A stretch of 64,000 bases of DNA from Flaccisagitta enflata (GCA_965153355.1 OZ231126.1:104842001-104906000), one strand, 5' to 3'. Positions 23,629-35,937 are shown, counted from the stretch's first letter. A program made the numbers and translations. The notes: generated by a model from the sequence alone, not told the origin.

Positions 23629-25687
23629 CTACGAGAATAAAAAAAAAAGCCGCACTTTTACAGTATGTTTTTTCACGATTGTAAAATTCTATGACCACAT
23701 AACTCAAAAAGTAGTAGAGATAATTGACTTCTGAAAAAAGTTTCTGGAAGCTATGAGAGATGCATTTTATGATGTGTAACTCACAGGACTTTTTGACAAA
23801 AATCTGAACCTCTTGACCAACCCATTGCATAACGACTTCTGTAGTAACGCCATTTCCGGTATTCTCCATTGCAACGTAACGCCATACTGGCGTCTATATG
23901 GCGTTATTTGAGGCGTTATTATTGTTGTCATTGCTGTCACTTTTTTGTCCATCTTTTTCACTCATTATGGATATTTTGTGATCATTTGAAAAAAAACTAA
24001 AGATAGAAAGAATGTTATATAATATATTCACCATCAATAATGATTTTTTTAATTTTTTTTTTCATTTTTTATAATTCACTTTTCACTTTTCACCTTTAAT
24101 ATTCTAATTTCCACTTTTTATTTTTCATTTTTCATTTTTCATTTTTCATTTTTCATTTTTCATTTTTCATTTTTCATTTTTCATTTTTCATCTTTTATTT
24201 TTCATTTTTCATTTTTCATTTTTCATTTTTCATTTTTCATTTTTCATTTTTCATTTTTCATTTTTCATCTTTTAATTTTTGATTTTTTACATGTCATTTT
24301 TCACTTTTTATTTTTTTATTATTTTTTTTTATTTTCTTTTTACTTGTTGACTTTTTGACTTTTTGACTTTTTGAGAGATAACTACAGAGATACAGTGACA
24401 CAGACAGACAGACAGACAGACTGACAGACAGACACAGACATTTCGTTTTGTGTTTATTAACTAGCTTTAAATAACTTTGAATAGCTTTGAATAGCTTCAA
24501 ATAACTTCATATAGTTGTAAATAGTTTTTGATAGCTTTTTATAGCTTTATACAGCTTTAACTAAACCGTGACGACCAGAAACGAAGTCGTAATATGCAAA
24601 AATCGTAACTATAGTGTCTTTGATGCTATTGGGGAATAGCAAAATGTGACAAAAAACGGGTTTCTCAATTTTCTACGCAATCCGTTGCTCTTGACACAGG
24701 TAGAAATGTTGATCAAAAACAGTAAAATAAACCATTATTTTAGGTTCTTAGCTGGACCTTTTTGTTTAAATTAATTTCATTTTTGAATAAATTGAGCTAC
24801 AGATACCAGATTGGTCTCAAATTAAAGCTAATTTACAGTAGTTTTAAGAAATTTAATAGGGAAAACTTTTTTTTTAAATGGACTGACACCTAAGGCATAA
24901 AGAAAAACTTGTTTCTCAATCAATGCTCTGATCAAGAGTTTATTCATTGTTCACAATAGTCTAAGATATCAAATGAGCATTTCAACTTACGTTTTCCTAA
25001 AAACTACTACTAGTATCCTCCATCTGAGACTAATCTGGTGTCAGTAGCTCAAACCGTTTTGAAATGAGAGCAATTTAAAGGGAAACAGTCCAATTGACAA
25101 AGTTTTGCAAATGGATGATTTGAATATGATCACATCTTGCTCTGAATATGTTCTAAGGATCAAATTTTTGTAAAATAGTCCTGGTATTTATGTATCAGCA
25201 AATGCATCTACCATACCATCCAGGAATTTTTTACAGAAATTGATTATCTCAACTACTTTTCGAGTAACGTTGTCATAGAATTTTACAAACAAGAAAAAAC
25301 ATACTGTAAATGACAATTTATCATACTAAATTTCAAAATGATCAAACAAAATCTTAGACCATTTTAAAGATCTTGAAAAGATCTTTCATTTGGCTCCAAT
25401 CTGGTATTTCTAGCTTTATTCATTTAGAAATGGCATTAAAAAAAATAAAAACAATGCCATTTTCAGTTTTGCATTCCTATTAAAAAATGAGCATTTTTGC
25501 AAAAGAGAGGTTCACTTTGGCAAGCTTTATCTCCTAAACGGTTTGAGATACAGACCTGGGGTTATTCTAGAATGAAGAAAAATTAAAAAATCTTTAAACT
25601 CAGTTGAAAAAAAAAGTTCAAATTAATTTTTTGTGTCTCTTCTACTCAGCTACAAAAGGGTGCGGCTTTTTTTTTTTATTCGCGTAG
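23629..25687. mobile_element. Tc1/mariner-like non-autonomous element (2,059 bp)
   Basis: Ends CTACGAGAAT (plus an A-run and GCCGCAC) and the inverted GTGCGGC (plus a T-run and ATTCGCGTAG) form ~27-bp TIRs. Subterminal inverted similarity links 23655-23780 with 25195-25320. TA is duplicated at 23627-23628 and 25688-25689. The unoccupied sequence gaaagcatatctataagg is preserved at about 23277-23294. The CTACGAG start is reminiscent of some mariner-type termini. The interior has no transposase, only AT-rich DNA, an (ATTTTTC)n array and inverted segments around accagattggtctcaaat. Confidence 0.75.
24113..24275 (+). repeat. (ATTTTTC)n 7-bp tandem repeat
   Basis: About 22 units of cattttt with few interruptions, inside the TIR element. 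Confidence 0.9.
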
Positions 25688-25825
25688 TATCTATAAGGGT
25701 TGGTAAATGGTTGGCTTATTTTCTGAACAGGTTCAATGGTGTTTTATAAGTATTATTTGCAGGAGGTTGCGAAAATGGTTGGCCAATGGTTGGCTTTTTT
25801 TCTCTATTGATTGGGAAAGAATCTG
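25688..25825 (+). repeat. Resumed ggttgg-type repeat
   Basis: tatctataagggttggtaaa and the following text parallel 23281-23430 closely, giving the right flank of the TIR element. Confidence 0.75.
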
Positions 25826-26400
25826 CGTCAAAGAAGAAGATGGTTAGCTAAAACAACACAAATTTTCTTCTGTTGGTTTTGAATTGGATGAGAAACTTTG
25901 GTTGGATCTGGAATGGTTGTCTAAAAGAGGCATGCCCAGATTCCAGATTGCCTTGAATTTGTGATGGGGAAGCCTAAGTTGAGGGGACAATAACCAGAAA
26001 CCGGAAACCAAACACTGGAAACCGGAAGCGGGAGAAAATTGTTGTGTGGAATCAAAGCTCATCTGCCCCTCTAGGGCAAAAGTGACGGATTAACCAAACA
26101 ACCAATGAACGGATGGATGGCTGGATCTAGCGAGGTGCAAAGTTTTTATCTCTTATTTCAAAGAACAATGATTATCGATGGGATGTCAATGGGACTTTCA
26201 GAGGTATGGCGCCGTGGAAATCATCGACGCCCAGGTATTGTATTGGTAGTAGTATTAGTTTCGTGATGTGATGGATGTGTTTGAATGGATAAATGTTTGA
26301 CTTGTTGATGCTAGGTCAACAGGCAGTTATGCCTTCCTCTACTAGCTGCATGAATTTGAATTTGAATTTGAATTTGAATTTAATCATGTTTACCTCAAAT
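25826..26400. other. Unassigned stretch ending in (TTTGAA)n
   Basis: No supported gene. A hexamer run (ttgaat) at 26351-26381 resembles the short tandem tails of some non-LTR elements, but no upstream LINE protein is visible. Confidence 0.4.
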
Positions 26401-26741
26401 AAGAGCACATAAGTCTTTTGGCTTTCTTCCACCAAATATCGCTTTCAGTATTGGTAGGCTTATTTCCATAATATAAATTTTGACCATTATCTTTAAAATA
26501 AAAATCCACGCCAGTGTAAGCCTGTTGCACATCGTAAACTGAACAATATTTCATTTGTGAGCAGCAATGCCAAACTGGAAAAAAGGTTTAAGGATATAAT
26601 GGCACTTTCAACGCAAACAAGGCCGGAGAGTGGAGTTGGAGAGCAGTTGGTCACTGCAAATTTGGACCAAAGTGTGATTTTTTTTTTTACAATATAGGCG
26701 GCTAATCGCCGTAGGAAGAAAGTCGTAAATGCTGGGAGAAA

Positions 26742-26742
<1 letters not shown>

Positions 26743-26831
<89 letters not shown>

Positions 26832-26880
26832 AAAAGAGAGAGAGAGAAAGACAGAAAGAGAAACAGAGAGAGAGACAGTA
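26743..26880 (+). repeat. (GA)n microsatellite
   Basis: Pure GA to 26821, then interrupted GAGA/GACA. Confidence 0.95.
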
Positions 26881-26999
26881 TGAGCAAGCAGGGTAAAATG
26901 CAAGTAATTTGAATGCTAGTGTCATTTTGACTCATTTTGTATATTACATAAAGCCCAAAATTAGGATCAATAAAAAATATTGATCTTTGGGAAAAAAAG

Positions 27000-27706
27000 G
27001 AAAAATGCAAAAAAATAAAAAAGGATTAAAAAAATCATGGCTCCAAAACTAATGATCGCACAAAATTCTGCATGGCGTCATCTGAAAGAGGAGAATTAGC
27101 TCTTTCTCAGCTATTAATTCCATGCGTAGTGGCATTTGGCCCGAAAAGCAGATCAACTTTCTCAAACTCCCCATGAGAAAAAGGGAAAATCAAATTCCGC
27201 CGTAGGTCTCAAAAAGCCGAAGGTATTCTTCGACTTTTTTCCAAACAACATCCTCAGGAGGTACATGGTGTTTCACGCCAAAATAGATAAAGGCGTTTTA
27301 TCCTATAAACCGGATTGGCCCTTAAGAAAAAAGGTTAAAATCGAAAATGATCATTAAAATATGATCGATATATCAAATGAAAGTACTTTAAATTATATAT
27401 ATGATATCATTTTGCGTTATGGTTAGCGATGCCGTCTTTGGTCTCCAACCAGTATCAATGCCAGTTCCTCTAAGATGTACTTGATAAGAAATAAAAGGCC
27501 CTTTCCCTTGCTGTTTGGAACAAAACTGAAATGTGTCGGTCTGTCGGACCAATATTAGGTGCCTTGCGTGTCGGCAGGGGCAGTAACGCTGGAACGCCGT
27601 TGCAGTTTTTTGAGTGGGCAGGGGCTGTATTATGGCAGGGCAGGGGTAGCAATTCTTATAAGTTGGACAACATTATTTCATAAGTCACTATTTTGGTCGA
27701 TTTTAT

Positions 27707-27710
<4 letters not shown>
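27000..27710. other. Unassigned stretch; short open frame without ATG
   Basis: A 73-codon plus frame at 27136-27357 lacks an ATG start and is not recognisable. At 27537-27655 are diverged family A words (gggcaggggcag). Confidence 0.4.
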
Positions 27711-27770
<60 letters not shown>

Positions 27771-27912
27771 GTGAAGGGTCAGAGACAGGCAGACACGCGA
27801 TTGAACACAATAATGTGTAAGTCCAATGGCATAGTAATACTTCAACGGCATCGTAATATGTCGACGTCGACGGGCCTTCCCGGGAGTTCCTGGCAGTCCC
27901 TGTGTTGGTCCT

Positions 27913-27973
<61 letters not shown>
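27711..27973 (+). repeat. Two (CT)n microsatellites
   Basis: CT runs at about 27711-27767 and 27914-27973 separated by ~145 bp of unique sequence. Confidence 0.93.
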
Positions 27974-27975
<2 letters not shown>

Positions 27976-28078
27976 GGATTGATCTGACTCGCCAATGCAG
28001 TAGAAGCGGTAATCTCCATCATCGATACAGAACATCATTTTTTGTCAGTGAGAGGATAAGCAATGATACTATCATACA

Positions 28079-28253
28079 AAGAAAGAAAGAAAGAAAGAAA
28101 GAACGAAAGAAGGAAAGGAAGTAAGGAAGTAAGGAAAAAGAAAGTAAGGAAGTAAGGAGGAAATAAACAAAGAGAGAAAGAAAGAAAGAAAGAAAAAAAG
28201 AAAAAAAGAAAAAAAGAAAAAAAGAAAGAAAGAAAGAAAGAAAGAGAGAAATA

Positions 28254-28325
<72 letters not shown>

Positions 28326-28445
28326 CAGACAGACAGGAAGAAAGACAGAAAGAAAGAAAGAAAGAACGAAAGAAAGAAAAGAGAAACAGAGAATGAAGGA
28401 AAGAAGAGCAAAGAGAAGAAACGGTGAAAAAGAAAGAATGGAAGG

Positions 28446-28492
<47 letters not shown>

Positions 28493-28516
28493 ACGAAAGA
28501 AAAAAAGAAAAAACGA
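28079..28516 (+). repeat. (GAAA)n microsatellite block
   Basis: Long interrupted GAAA array. It is one of several between 28.1 and 30.2 kb. Confidence 0.95.
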
Positions 28517-28539
28517 AAAAGAACGAATGAATAGTCGCA

Positions 28540-29046
28540 AAAGCGTTAGATGGTCAGCGGTAGCCATGCCCCTGCCTAAGTAGGTTGTGGCTGAAGTTGA
28601 GGGGAGCAGGGCAGTCGATGACCTATGCTTCACACATATGGGACTCCTCCTTCTTCTTCTCTCCCTTCCCCCCTCAAATCCCAGTCTCGAGGCCCAAATC
28701 CCAGTCTTGAGGCCCAAATCCCAACCTCAAGGCCTAAATTCAAGCCTCAAGGCCCAAATCCTAGCCTAAAGGCTGAGATTTGGGCCTCAAAGCTGGGATC
28801 TGGGCCTCTTAACTGAAATCTGGGCCTCCAGGCTAGGATTTGGGCCTTGAGGCTGGGATTTGGGCCTTGAGGCTGGGATTTGGGCCTCAAGACTGGGATA
28901 TGTGCCTCAAGACCGGAATTTGGACCTCAAGACTGGGATTTGAGGGGGGGGGCGACGGAGGAGAAGAAGAAGAAGAAGAAGGAGGAAGAGAAAATCCCCC
29001 ATATGTGTGAAAGCATAGGTCATCGACCCCTTCGGGGCCGCTGCCC
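28540..29046 (+). mobile_element. Family B modular element with ~20-bp minisatellite
   Basis: Lead tagtcgcaaaagcgttagat then ggtcagcggtagcc, then gacctatgcttcacacatat. An array of units such as aggcccaaatcccagtcttg switches strand sense near 28765 (aggctgggatttgggcct) and exits through the inverted lead (ccccatatgtgtgaaagcat, then aggtcatcgaccccttcggggccgctgccc). The element is itself roughly palindromic. Confidence 0.65.
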
Positions 29047-29212
29047 AAAGAGGAAAAAAAAAGAAGAAAAAGGAAGGAAGAAAGGGAGAAGAAAAGAAAG
29101 AAAGCAAGAAAGAGAGAAAAAAAGAAAGAAGGAAAAAAAGAAAGAAAAAAGAAAGGAAGAAGAAAGAACTAAAGAACAAAAGGAAGAAGAGAGAAAAAAA
29201 GTAAGCAATTTA
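29047..29212 (+). repeat. Purine (GAAA/GGAA) tract
   Basis: Low-complexity purine sequence. Confidence 0.85.
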
Positions 29213-29215
29213 GAA

Positions 29216-29374
29216 AACAAGGTCGGATACACGGCAATCCAGTCGCGGACGGTTGGGCAGGAGCAGTAATGCGAAAACCGCTCGGAATTCAAACATGTGA
29301 TGGACGGACAGACCGACATACCAACCGACTGACCGACACGGCAAGGTGTAGAGTCGCGTGTCCGCGACTAAAAA
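29216..29374 (-). mobile_element. Family A element, copy 9
   Basis: AACAAGGTCGGATACACGGC start, gttgggcaggag core, ggacggacagaccgac tract, terminal palindrome gtcgcgtgtccgcgac then taaaaa. Sits between two GAAA arrays. Confidence 0.75.
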
Positions 29375-29389
29375 GGGTGAGGAAAGAAT

Positions 29390-29487
29390 AAAAAAGAAAG
29401 AAAGAAAGAAAGATAGAAAGAAAGAAAGAAAGAAGGAAAGAAAAGAAAGAAAGAAGGAAAAAAAAAGAAAGAAAGAAAGATAGAATG

Positions 29488-29524
<37 letters not shown>

Positions 29525-29602
29525 ATGACAGAAAGAAAGGAAGAAAGAAATGAAATGAGGACGATAAAAAATTTAGTACAACAGAAAGCAAAGAAGAAAG
29601 AA

Positions 29603-29690
<88 letters not shown>

Positions 29691-30068
29691 GAAAGAAAGA
29701 AATTAACAAATCCATTTGACATGGTTCTTCTCCTTCTTCTTCTTCTTCTTCTTCTTCTTCTTCTTCTTCGTCTTCGTCTTCGTCTTCGTCTTCGTCTTTG
29801 TCGTCGTCGTCGTCCCCTTTTTTTTCTTCTTTCGTTTTTGTTTTCTTTTTTCTTTTCGTTTCTTCCCCAAGATCTTTCGAGAGGCCCCCTGTCCTTCTAA
29901 GTACCCGCGTTACTGGCTACTCCATAAATTGTACGCCCAAAAGAAAAAAAGAAAGGAAGAAAGGAAGAGAGGAAGAAAGGAAGAGAGGAAGAAAGGAAGA
30001 AAGGCAGACTGATAGAAAGAAAGAAAGACAGAAAGGAAGATAGGAAGGTAGGAAGATAGGCAGAAAGC

Positions 30069-30150
<82 letters not shown>

Positions 30151-30168
30151 GAGGAAGAAAGAAAGGAA
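29390..30168 (+). repeat. (GAAA)n, (CTT)n/(GTCTTC)n and (GGAA)n block
   Basis: GAAA arrays at 29390-29702 and 29940-30168 flank a CTT/GTCTTC/GTC pyrimidine array at 29730-29816. A ~100-bp non-repetitive piece at 29840-29940 carries no recognisable signal. Confidence 0.92.
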
Positions 30169-30291
30169 GCAGGTTTCGTTCTACGCATTTGTTGGCATTT
30201 CCCCGAAAATAACCCAGGAAATAACAGCGCGCTCGCAATCGTCTATTTACGTCTCCATTCATGAGAGAGTTTCTTCTCTACCCTTAAGGAA

Positions 30292-30512
30292 TGTCCGATC
30301 GCGTTAACGTCAGTATTGACATCTGCACAGAAAAATAAGCATTACTCTTAAATGACTGAAGCAATTTTCTTGAAATTTTGGCTACAAACATAAAATTTGA
30401 TGCTCTTTCACATCATGTAAGAAAAAATCGACTCAATCAAAAAGAGAACTATGCTTATCACTATGATATGCAGCGTGACACAATCGTGACAGGGTGTTAA
30501 CGCGATCGGACA
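30292..30512. mobile_element. Short TIR element (221 bp)
   Basis: Ends TGTCCGATCGCGTTAAC and GTTAACGCGATCGGACA are perfect 17-base inverted copies. No clear target duplication and no ORF. Confidence 0.6.
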
Positions 30513-30749
30513 CTACTACAAAAAAATCCATTTCTTGGGCTAGAAAGGACATCAAGGTCTGAAATTTGGCATGTAACCTGGTTCATATCTGTATTGAACG
30601 GGGGTAAGAAAAATTTTTTGGATCCCGCCTTTGAAGTATGATATATTGGCTTTCGCATACAACTATGTGTGGAAATTGGGAAAATCATGATTCTGGACAA
30701 ATTGACAATGAGTGAACTTTTTCCATAGTAAATGACCACCAATCATCAC

Positions 30750-31310
30750 CAGTTTTTTGGTGCTTTTTGGGCAGCGGCCCCAAAGGGCCGATGTCCTGTA
30801 GGACACAGGGGGTAATTTCCAAACGTCCGTCCGTCCGTCCGTCCTTCCGTCCGTCCCCCCCCCCGTTGGCCATCGAGGCCTAAAATCCTCACTCTCAGGC
30901 CTGATTTAGGCCCTCTAAGCCCTCAAATCAGCCCTCCAGGCCTCGAATCAGCCCTCCAGACCTCAAATCAGCTCTCCAGGCCTCAAATCAGCTCTCAAAT
31001 CAGCTCTCCAGACCTCAAATCTGCTCTCCAGCCCTAAAATCAGCATTCCAGGCCTCGAATCAGCCCTCAAGGCCTCCAATCTGCCCTCAATGCCTCAAGC
31101 CTACCCCCGGTTCTCATATCTAATCTTCAGGCCCAAAATCTTCCCCCTAAACCTCAAATCCCTCTTAGGCCTTATATATTCCCCCTCAGGACGTTTGGAA
31201 ATTACCCCCTGTGTCCTACAGGACATCGGTCCTTTGGGGCCGCTGCCCTGCTCTCAGTCTACTACTTCACTTGATCACTCCAAGCAGGGCATCGGATACC
31301 GCTGACCATG
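30750..31310 (+). mobile_element. Family B modular element with 'tcaggcctcaaatcagccctc' type array
   Basis: Starts in gggcagcggccccaaagggc and gatgtcctgtaggacacagg, passes a (CCGT)n core, and contains a ~20-21-bp minisatellite (30870-31180). It exits through the inverse lead (cctgtgtcctacaggacatc, ggggccgctgccctgc). Both ends are inverted relatives. Confidence 0.65.
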
Positions 31311-31641
31311 TGCGATCCTTGGATGACTAGTTTAGAAATACCAAAGGTACAAAAATGACCCATGGTTGGATAGGCCTGATAATTTCTTGATGTCTTTACC
31401 ATAGTAGATATGAAGTGTGACACAAGTGTGAACAAAAGAATGGGCTGATTTGGCACTACTTATGGCCGCCTAACCTATGAAAATCTTGAGTATGAAGGAT
31501 GTATGTTAGGCACTTGGTCCCAGGGGATGTCTAAGAACCGTTTTTGTCATCAACGGAATGATTGGTGGGAAGAAACTAGGCTTCTTTACCTACCAAATCA
31601 TGTATTTCAGCTGGCCCGCAATAAAGGATAAATTGCCTAAA

Positions 31642-32173
31642 AGAAAACGATGCCATTCTGATTCTAGAAATGCAAAAATAGTTCTGAAAAATTTTTAACG
31701 AGCACTTAAGCTCCGATTTTTTGTGTAAAAATTTCATGGGTTTTGGTCAAATATCTTGGCCACAACATCAATTTGAAGTAAAATGAGCATGTATAGGAGA
31801 AGCTCTTTTAACATTATTTTCATTTTAAAGTTCTTCTTTGAAGTGCTCTTATTTCTAAACGGCTTGAGTTACAGCTACCAGATTGGTCTTTGATAAAAGC
31901 TTATCAAATTTTCTTTGATTTGAGACCAATCTGGCATCTGTGACTTAAGCCGTTTAAAAATGAGAGCACTTCAAAGAAAAACGTTCAAAATCAAAATCAT
32001 GTGAAAAGAGTTTCTCCTCTAAATGCTCATTTTACTTTAAATTAATGTTGTGGCCAAGATTTTTGACCCAAACCCATGAAATTTTTACACAAAAAATCGG
32101 AGCTTAAGTGCTCTTTGAATCTTTTTTCATAATTATTTTTGCATTTTTAGAAGCAGAATGGCATCGTTTTCTT
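31642..32173. repeat. 532-bp near-palindrome (fold-back)
   Basis: Arms 31642-31896 and 31918-32173 are inverted copies around a ~21-bp centre. Paired blocks include agaaaacgatgccattctg, gcacttaagctccgattttt, caagatatttgacc-like words and taccagattggtct. The last block also occurs inverted in the element at 23629-25687. No ORF. Confidence 0.8.
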
Positions 32174-32218
32174 ATATCTAATTTGGCATGAAACACCCTG
32201 TAAATAGATGATCCAGAA

Positions 32219-33660
32219 CACGCATCCCGGGAACAAACCCTTGGTGGAAAAAAAAGGCCAAGCGTTGTGAACCCCCTAGGCATGTTGTTCACTGTATTAG
32301 GTACAATTAAAATCAAAGATAAAAAAAATCGGCTTGGAAATATAGCATTTGTAGCTTAATAATAGCAAAAATAGAGCATTTTTAAGTACATTTTAAGCTA
32401 AAGATTATAGTTTATCTTTTAAAAAATTGGAAAAAATAGTTGGAAAGTGTGGCAATAGCTGCTGTAACAATATTTTAACTCCTTTTAACTAGTTCAGAAG
32501 CATCTTGTACAAATGGAAGCAAAAAACTGCTAAAAAACAACAAATTCGGTTTTTTTAAGTGTGTTTTAGCTGTTTTTAAGCCCTAATTTATAATTTATTT
32601 CTTCTATCTAGTTGTCAGAGACTCAAATATGGGTATTTATACTGTTATCATACATTTTTAGTATTTTTCTGAATTTTTAAAAAAAGTAGTCATAATTTCT
32701 TCCTTAGAAAATCCTTTTTTGCTGTTTTTTAGTATCTTTTTTGTGCTAAACGGGTTGATATCCCTCCAAACTAGCTCGATAGGGTGAAAGTTTGTTTACA
32801 GCAATGATTGCCAACCTGCCCAGTAGTTTTATGAAGTTTTGGAAGATATGACTTCCTTTCTAAGCATAAAAAATACTTCAAAATGCATTAATTTTGCTAA
32901 TAAAGAGCTTTAAACGCTATATTTCCAAGCCAATTTTTTTTATTCTTACCTCTTATTCACTGTGCTTTCAATCAAAATCTGAGTGAAAAATCATATAACA
33001 GTGGGTTTCTCCGCATTGTTGTGTAGGGTTGGGGTGTGATGACATGTAACTAGCCAAAATAAAATCATTTACCGAGCGCTTTTTTAGTAATCTTCAAAAT
33101 GGAAAAAAATTAGACCCATTTTCAATGAAGATTCTACTGAGTTGTATTGACCTATTTTTTGACTTCATATTGTTAATCTATGCAAAATTCCCTTTCATTT
33201 GATAGGTCACACTATATGGTTTAATTTCAAAATAAAGTTTTCATTTTTTAAGCCACCGTTACTTTTTTGTAACGGTGACTCAAAAAATGAAAATTTCAAT
33301 TCTTTGCAAAAGTATGGAGTGCGACCTATCAAATGAAAGGGAATTTTGCATAGATTAACAATATGGAGTCAAAAACTAGGTCAATACAACTCAGTAGCAA
33401 CTTCATTGAAAATGGGTCTAAATTTTTCCCATTTTGAAGATTACTCAAAAAGCGCTCGGTGAATGATTTTGTTTAGGCTAGTTACATGTTATCACACCCC
33501 AACACTACTCAAAAATGCGGAGAAACCCACTGTTATATGATTTTTCACTCAGATTTTGATTGAAAGCAGTGTATTGTACCTAATACAATGTAAAACATGT
33601 TCAGGGGGTTCATAACACTTGGCCTTTTTTTTCCACCAAGGTTTTTTCCTGGGATGCGTG
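32219..33660. mobile_element. Fold-back element (1,442 bp) with nested inverted repeats
   Basis: Outer arms 32219-32308 and 33573-33660 (CACGCATCCC ... GGGATGCGTG) are inverted and enclose tggaaaaaaaaggccaagcg-like text. Inner arms 32957-33256 and 33274-33576 form a second near-palindrome centred on ccgttacttttttgtaacgg. A third pair links 32325-32355 with 32912-32938 (cttggaaatatagc). AGAA flanks both outer ends (32215-32218, 33661-33664), a possible 4-bp duplication. No transposase. Confidence 0.7.
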
Positions 33661-33664
33661 AGAA

Positions 33665-34090
33665 GGGGTGCCATAAGATTCGGGCCCACAGTGCCTGGGG
33701 ATGAAGGAAAATACCAGGTGGACATAAAAAAGGTAGCTCTGTATCAGATAAAATAAAAACTGTATCGTATTGTTTATCATGTGAATATTTGAATTAGTAG
33801 ATCGCTGAATTTGTATATATGATTAAAATATACAAATTCAAATTATGTATGATAAACCAAAATAACTTTTTCTGAGCATTATTGCCTATTTATAACCAAA
33901 AGTAGTAATTGATTATCATTAGTGTTTTGGGTGTGCATTAGGTTTTTTATTTAAGAAGCCTTGGTTTCTATACTTTCCTAAGACACATTTTGATTCAACT
34001 ATCTTCATTTGAAAGTAAATTTTGTTAAAATCATTGATTTTTTTTTAAATTTAAGCAAAATTCTTTAAGGGTATTATCGACCCATGATGA
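33665..34090. other. AT-rich stretch, nothing recognised
   Basis: No coding or structured repeat signal. Confidence 0.4.
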
Positions 34091-34091
34091 A

Positions 34092-35760
34092 AACAAGGCT
34101 AACACCCATAAGTCGCGTGCGAGAGTTTCATTTAAATGACTAAAAAAACAAAAGCAGGTGACGCAAGGTCACCATACCCACAATATTGTTGCAGACGGGT
34201 GGGCAGGGGCATCCAACCCCAAACTAATACCCAACTCCCACCTCATACACAAACATACAAACACTCCTTTTGGGCAGCGGCCCCAAAGGGGTCGATGACC
34301 TATGCTTTCACACATATGGGGGATTTTCTCCTCCTCCTTCTTCTTCTTCATCCCCCCCTCAGATCCCAGTCTTGAGGCCCAAATTCTTGTCTCAAGGCCC
34401 AAATCCTAGTCTTGAGGCCCAAATCCCAGCCTCAAGGCCCAAATCCTAGCCTGGAGGCCAGATTTCAGTCTTGAAGCCCAAATCTTAGCCTCAAGGTAAA
34501 AATCTCAGCCGAGAGGCCCAGATCTCAGCCTCAAGGCTAGGATTTGGGCCTTGAGGCTAGGATTTGGGCCTTGAGGCCGGGATTTGGGCCTTGAGACCAG
34601 AATCTGGGCCCTGAGACCGGGATCTGAGGGTGGGGACGAAGAAAAACCAGTCGCCCAAGGGCAATATGTGGTCAGCGATACCCATTGCCCTGCTTTGTAT
34701 GTTGGTGATTGTAGGTGATGGGTAGCAGGGCAGCGGCCCCGAAGGGGATGATGTCCTGTAGAACACAGAGGGACTTTCGTTCATCCGTCAGTCCGTCTGT
34801 CTGTCCGTCCGTCCGTCCGTCCGTGTGGGCCTTGAGGCAGGGATTTGAGCCTGGAGACTGAGATTTGAGCCTGGAGGCTGGGATTTGATCCTGGAAGCTG
34901 GGATTTGAGCCTCGAAGCTGGGATTTGAGCCTCATGGCTGGGATTTGAGCCTTGAGGCTGGGATTTGAGCCTCGAGGATGGGATTTGAGCCTTGAGGATG
35001 GGATTTTAGCCTTGAGGTTGAGATATGGGCCCTCAGGCCTGGATTTGAGCCTCGAGGCACGCACGCACGCACGCACAAACAAACGAAAGTCCCCCTGTGT
35101 TCTACAGGACACCGTCCCCTTCGGGGCCGCTGCCCAAAAAGGAGGAGAAAATCCCCCATATGGGTGAAAGCATAGGTCATCGACCCTTTTGGGGCCACTG
35201 CCCTGCTCCCCCCCTCAACTTCAACCACAACCTAATTAGGCAGGGCACGGGTACCGCTGACCATCTAACGCTTTTGCGACTATTTGACCTATGCTTTTGC
35301 ACAGGGGAATTTTCTCCTCCTCCCCCTTCTCCTTCTCCTCCTCCTTCTCCATACCCCTCCCCCCCCACTTCCAGGCCCATATTTCAGCCTAAAAGCCCAT
35401 ATCCCAGGCTCGTGGCCCAAATCCCAGTCTTGGGGTCCAAATCCCAACCTCAAGGCCCAAATCCCATCTTATAGCCAAAATCCTTTCTTTGAGGCCCAAA
35501 TTGGGGCTTTGAGGAATTTGAGCCTCAAGACTGGAATTTGGGCCTTGAGGCTGAGATATGGGCTTCTAGGCTGAGATATGGGCCCGGAGGTGGGGGGGAG
35601 GAGGGGGAGAAGGAGGAGGAGGAGAAAATTCCCATGTGTGAAAGGATAGGTCATCAACCCCTTTGGGGCCGCTGCCCTGCTCCCCCCTCAACTTCAACCA
35701 GAACCTGCTAAGGCAGGGTACGGGTACCGCTGACCAGCAAACGCTTTTGCGACTATTTTC
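34092..35760 (+). mobile_element. Cluster of family A/B modules with three minisatellite arrays
   Basis: A family A head (aacaaggctaacacccataa) and a family B lead (gggcagcggccccaaagggg) open the cluster. ~20-bp arrays follow at 34360-34625, 34835-35055 and 35375-35590. Between arrays the conserved junctions (gcccaagggcaatatgtggt, cagcggccccgaaggggatg, gtcctgtagaacacag) alternate in orientation, with a (GTCY)n core at 34785-34825. Open frames with 20-residue repeats are a by-product of the array period. Confidence 0.65.
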
Positions 35761-35796
35761 ATTTAATTTATTTGGTAAGCAACCAAATACTCATAT

Positions 35797-35850
35797 TTAG
35801 ATGCGCCCATCAGGATTGCATCTCAATAAGAGGGTCTATCAGAGAATCGG
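35797..35850 (-). mobile_element. Family C stem-loop end, inverted copy
   Basis: agatgcgcccatcaggattg then catctcaataagagggtct, the inverse of the 40.0-kb copy. Confidence 0.5.
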
Positions 35851-35937
35851 TCAGTGTTACGCTTAAGCAAAGTGCTTGTTCTCAAAGTGCATTTATCGGC
35901 AGTTGGCACTTTTCAACCGCAGGAAGGTCACACATGA

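Noticed and set aside
28019-30262. Large Phe/Ser/Leu and Lys/Glu/Arg-rich frames
   Set aside because: GAAA and CTT microsatellite artefacts.
34557-35574. Frames with LKAQIPA / SRLKSQP-type 20-residue repeats
   Set aside because: They arise from the 20-bp minisatellite (three units make 20 codons); frames appear on both strands.
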